7,076 nt of DNA from Bacilli bacterium (GTDB lineage Bacteria; Bacillota_I; Bacilli_A; RF39; UBA660). Below, piece by piece: positions 5,101 to 7,076 of this stretch. Each line of letters opens with the position of its first letter. Within the stretch, counting starts at the first letter, position 1. The stretch is from positions 1 through 7,076 of the forward strand of contig JAEDJT010000059.1 in the NCBI GenBank assembly GCA_016296185.1, read 5' to 3'. Made by a program: the position numbers and the translations under genes. The notes under the pieces were generated by a model that saw only the letters and a program-made list of their open reading frames with translations, was not told where the DNA came from and ran no database searches.

Positions 5101-5561
5101 TGTTCATCGTTTAAATTGTCCTTTATTCCAATGGTTTGAACGCTTCCTATTATCTCATTATCTGCTTCTCGTATTAACTCATCTAGCTCTTCTTGAAGTT
5201 TTCTTCTTTCTTCTTCTTCTAATGAATTCCTAATTATAATAGGATAATATATTCTATACATATTATTTGCATGTGCAGTTGTTTTTTCTGTGAATTTAAT
5301 TATCTTTATTAATTTAATTTCTTCTAATCTAGTTATACATTTTTGAACTGTCTTTGTACTCATATTGCAATCAATAGCAATAGTTCTTATACTAGGAAAA
5401 GCATATTGGTTATTTTTATTATATCTCATACATAAATAGGAATAAACTTTAAACTCATTACCATTTGTTAATTTATAAATATCATTTGATATTTGCGTAT
5501 AGTTACCTTCTAAATTATCATATCTCCTTAATGAATAAGTTATGTCATTAATTTTAAACAT
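5097..5561 (-). CDS. Winged-helix (HTH_36-type) protein, candidate replication initiator
   Basis: Protein of 154 aa. Residues 21-105 match the winged-helix pattern of phage/plasmid replication proteins: Y-T-Q-I-S-N-D-I-Y ahead of helix 1, then Y-A-F-P-S-I-R-T-I-A (53-62), the recognition part M-S-T-K-T-V-Q-K-C-I-T-R-L-E (67-80), I-K-L-I-K-I-I at the start of the wing, and N-M-Y-R-I-Y closing it. Residues 113-135 are a charged, Glu/Arg-rich helix that may mediate oligomerisation or partner binding. The ATG at 5561 has AAAGGAG 8 bases upstream. It is shorter than many initiators and lacks an obvious second domain. Its stop codon lies within the fourth iteron, and its promoter shares CTACACTA with that iteron, so self-regulation is plausible. 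The alternative is a plain transcription regulator. Confidence 0.7.
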   Translation of the reverse strand: MFKINDITYSLRRYDNLEGNYTQISNDIYKLTNGNEFKVYSYLCMRYNKNNQYAFPSIRTIAIDCNMSTKTVQKCITRLEEIKLIKIIKFTEKTTAHANNMYRIYYPIIIRNSLEEEERRKLQEELDELIREADNEIIGSVQTIGIKDNLNDEQ

Positions 5562-5576
5562 TATTTTTCTCCTTTC

Positions 5577-5597
5577 TGTAGGATATTATTTCCTACA
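5577..5597 (-). repeat. Stem-loop at the predicted 5' end of the winged-helix mRNA
   Basis: TGTAGGA (5577-5583) and TCCTACA (5591-5597) form a perfect 7-bp stem with a 7-base loop. It starts about 4 bases after the -10 box and ends just before the ribosome binding site AAAGGAG. It has the same position and loop size as the 4411-4437 stem-loop but a different stem sequence, so the structure rather than the sequence is kept. Confidence 0.55.
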
Positions 5598-5601
5598 CTA
5601 C

Positions 5602-5635
5602 ATTATACTATTTTAATCATTCATTAGTTCTTATT
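5602..5635 (-). promoter_or_regulatory. Leftward promoter cassette, copy 2 (winged-helix gene)
   Basis: A -10 box TATAAT lies on the minus strand at 5607-5602, preceded by the same TGAATGATTAAAATAG and AAGAAC elements as at 4442-4475; 32 of 34 bases are identical. No consensus -35 is seen. CTACACTA (5593-5600), between the -10 box and the expected start point, also occurs in the fourth iteron (5092-5099) and could be an operator for the winged-helix protein. Confidence 0.6.
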
Positions 5636-5737
5636 ATTTAAATTATTTATTAGGTATATACCTTCAACAGAGTATCTATAAAAACGATTATATGCCATTC
5701 TAAGACATTCTATTAATCTTTTGGAATAGTTATTCAT
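5624..5737 (-). CDS. Possible 37-aa peptide (doubtful)
   Basis: An ATG-started ORF reads M-N-N-Y-S-K-R-L-I-E-C-L-R-M-A-Y-N-R-F-Y-R-Y and continues to a stop that overlaps promoter copy 2. The Arg/Tyr-rich, amphipathic composition looks protein-like, and the upstream gene at the other cassette copy ends at nearly the same place. The ribosome binding site is weak (AAGAAG, about 14 bases upstream), and no promoter is evident. It could equally be chance in the divergent intergenic region. Confidence 0.25.
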   Translation of the reverse strand: MNNYSKRLIECLRMAYNRFYRYSVEGIYLINNLNNKN

Positions 5738-5824
5738 TAAAATATTTTAACTTCTTAAAATGGATTTAAATAGGTGTAACCAATTGCAATAGATTTACAT
5801 ATAAATAGAAGAGAGGTGATTAAT

Positions 5825-7033
5825 ATGGAAGAAAATAATACTTATGCAATTGTAGGTGGAATAGGTTTATTAGCATTAAGTGGATTAAGCGTACCAACTA
5901 TTCCTCTATTACCAATTGGAATAGGAGTAGTGGGATTAGGAAGTTTATATGGATGTTATATGATAGCTACTAAAGAAGAAAGAAAAAATAAAAGAGTATT
6001 GGAAGAAAAGAAGGATGAATTAGAAAGGTTTTTTATAGGTGCAGGAATTAAAAATAAAGAAGGAGAAACACCTATATTAGCTAACATATGGGAGAATGAA
6101 TATGAAACTATATATTCATTCATTAGGCCAATTGGATTTAGCACACATTTATTGGAAAGTAATGATATAGCTATTAAAGAATATTTCAATACTAATAATG
6201 TTAAATTTGAAAGCAATGGTGATTTTATTAATATTATAGTTAGTACAACTGAACTAGCAAGATTTATACCATTTAATATTCCTAAGATAAAGAATAAAGA
6301 TGAAGTAATCGTATCATTAGGAAGAGATATAAGAGGTAAGGATGTGGTGCTAAACTTGAGCAAATGTCCTAATGTAATGATTAGTGGTTGTACAGGTAGT
6401 GGAAAATCTGTGAATACAAATGTAATAGCAACACAATTGTACTGTAACTATCCTAATGTAGAAATATATTTAGTAGATATGAAATGCGTTGAGCTAGGTG
6501 TATATGCAGATTTACCACAAACTAAGAAGTATACAAATAAATTGGAAGGTGCAAAAGAGATAATAAAAGAATTATTAGACGAATGTGATAGACGTAATAA
6601 GCTATTGAATAAGATGAAAGTTAAGAAACTATCTGATTACAATAAGAAGGTGAGTCCTAATGAAAAACTAAATCCTATCGTACTGATAATAGATGAGGCA
6701 GTAAGATTAATGGGAGATAAAGATTTAAATAAAGACATAGCTGAACTAGGTTTCATTTGTAGGTCATGTGAAATATCTATACTATTAAATATACAACGTC
6801 CAACATCTAAGCTATTGAATCCTGATATCAAGGCATCGTTAACTAACATAATAGGATTTAGAACTATCAATAGGAAGAATAGTGAGATAATATGTGATTC
6901 AACTGTATTGGCAACTTTAAGAGGTAAAGGACATGGTGTGTTATTCAATGAAGATAATGATGGTGTTGAATTTCAAGGATATTATTTAGATGAAAATGAT
7001 ATTGAAAAATATTTAAATAAGTATTGTAAATAG
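5825..7033 (+). CDS. FtsK/SpoIIIE-like membrane DNA-translocating ATPase
   Basis: Protein of 402 aa. Two hydrophobic segments (about 8-23 and 29-48), split by prolines, form a membrane hairpin, followed by a basic Lys/Arg stretch. A middle beta-rich region (about 85-150) precedes the RecA-like motor. Walker A is G-C-T-G-S-G-K-S (188-195), Walker B is I-V-L-I-I-D-E (285-291), and Q-R-P-T followed by I-G-F-R-T matches the FtsK family's later motifs. It stops soon after the motor and has no gamma winged-helix domain, so it lacks the KOPS-reading part of chromosomal FtsK/SpoIIIE. Size and layout are closer to mobile-element translocases and coupling proteins (TcpA, Tn916 Orf21). The ATG at 5825 follows AGAGAGGTGAT; the GTG at 5816 lies within that site. 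It diverges from the winged-helix gene. Whether it serves conjugation, segregation or phage DNA entry is unknown. Confidence 0.85.
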   Translation: MEENNTYAIVGGIGLLALSGLSVPTIPLLPIGIGVVGLGSLYGCYMIATKEERKNKRVLEEKKDELERFFIGAGIKNKEGETPILANIWENEYETIYSFIRPIGFSTHLLESNDIAIKEYFNTNNVKFESNGDFINIIVSTTELARFIPFNIPKIKNKDEVIVSLGRDIRGKDVVLNLSKCPNVMISGCTGSGKSVNTNVIATQLYCNYPNVEIYLVDMKCVELGVYADLPQTKKYTNKLEGAKEIIKELLDECDRRNKLLNKMKVKKLSDYNKKVSPNEKLNPIVLIIDEAVRLMGDKDLNKDIAELGFICRSCEISILLNIQRPTSKLLNPDIKASLTNIIGFRTINRKNSEIICDSTVLATLRGKGHGVLFNEDNDGVEFQGYYLDENDIEKYLNKYCK

Positions 7034-7056
7034 GAGAAAATTTTCTCCTAAAATTT
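7031..7056 (+). terminator. Palindromic terminator after the FtsK-like gene
   Basis: A perfect 20-bp palindrome, TAGGAGAAAATTTTCTCCTA (7031-7050), begins with the TAG stop codon. It can form an 8-bp stem with a 4-base loop, followed by AAATTTTT. The stem is AT-rich and the U-run short, so termination may be moderate. Because it is symmetric, with T-runs on both sides, it may work in either direction. Confidence 0.55.
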
Positions 7057-7076
7057 TTAAATAAATAATTAAAATA

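Noticed and set aside
5956..6363. Minus-strand ORF of 135 codons
   Set aside because: It is antisense to the FtsK-like gene, whose domains are intact; the Leu/Ser/Ile-rich translation is a typical shadow.
6637..6948. Minus-strand ORF of 103 codons
   Set aside because: It is antisense across the Walker B region of the FtsK-like gene and has no start signals.

Overview
The window is very AT-rich, uses strong AGGAG/AGGTGAT-type ribosome binding sites with occasional TTG starts, and encodes Lys/Glu/Asn/Ile-rich proteins. This fits a low-GC Firmicute, most likely Clostridium or a close relative. The gene set (HU-like protein, YonK-like small protein, phage-type metallophosphoesterase, two Zn-ribbon proteins, a winged-helix initiator-like protein, an FtsK-like ATPase) points to a temperate phage or phage-plasmid rather than chromosome core. 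No capsid, tail, integrase or lysis gene lies inside the window, so this is an inference from context.

Layout. Everything from 1 to about 5740 reads leftward (minus strand); one large gene reads rightward from 5825. In transcription order on the minus strand: a doubtful 37-codon ORF (5737-5624); a winged-helix initiator-like gene (5561-5097); a non-coding origin-like block (about 5100-4815) with four repeats on an exact 22-bp period, four AT-rich repeats on a 13-14-bp period and a hairpin-rich, relatively GC-rich segment; a MazG-like NTP pyrophosphohydrolase (4782-4471); a second copy of the promoter/leader cassette also found before the initiator gene; a 52-aa protein (4382-4224); a 384-aa protein with a sigma/LuxR-type HTH and C-terminal Zn-ribbon (4197-3043); an HU-like protein (2943-2656); a YonK-like 68-aa protein (2636-2430); a metallophosphoesterase (2420-1242); a 328-bp gap rich in hairpins, including a terminator-shaped one (1241-914); a Zn-ribbon protein in the usual small-terminase position (913-26); and the first codons of a translationally coupled gene that runs off the left edge. 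On the plus strand an FtsK/SpoIIIE-like membrane ATPase (5825-7033) is followed by a palindromic terminator.

How it may work together. The initiator-like protein, the 22-bp repeats beside its stop codon and the AT-rich repeats beyond them look like a compact lambda-O or iteron-plasmid type replication origin. A duplicated promoter plus 5'-stem-loop cassette drives both the initiator gene and the downstream small-ORF/HTH operon, suggesting common control of replication and the next gene block. The HTH/Zn-ribbon protein, the HU-like protein and the hairpin-rich gap before the presumed packaging genes are candidates for regulating late genes or marking a packaging site. The divergent FtsK-like ATPase would move DNA at the membrane. 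Best-supported identities are the metallophosphoesterase, FtsK-like ATPase, winged-helix protein, MazG-like protein and HU-like protein. The origin is well supported by repeat structure but is not proven.
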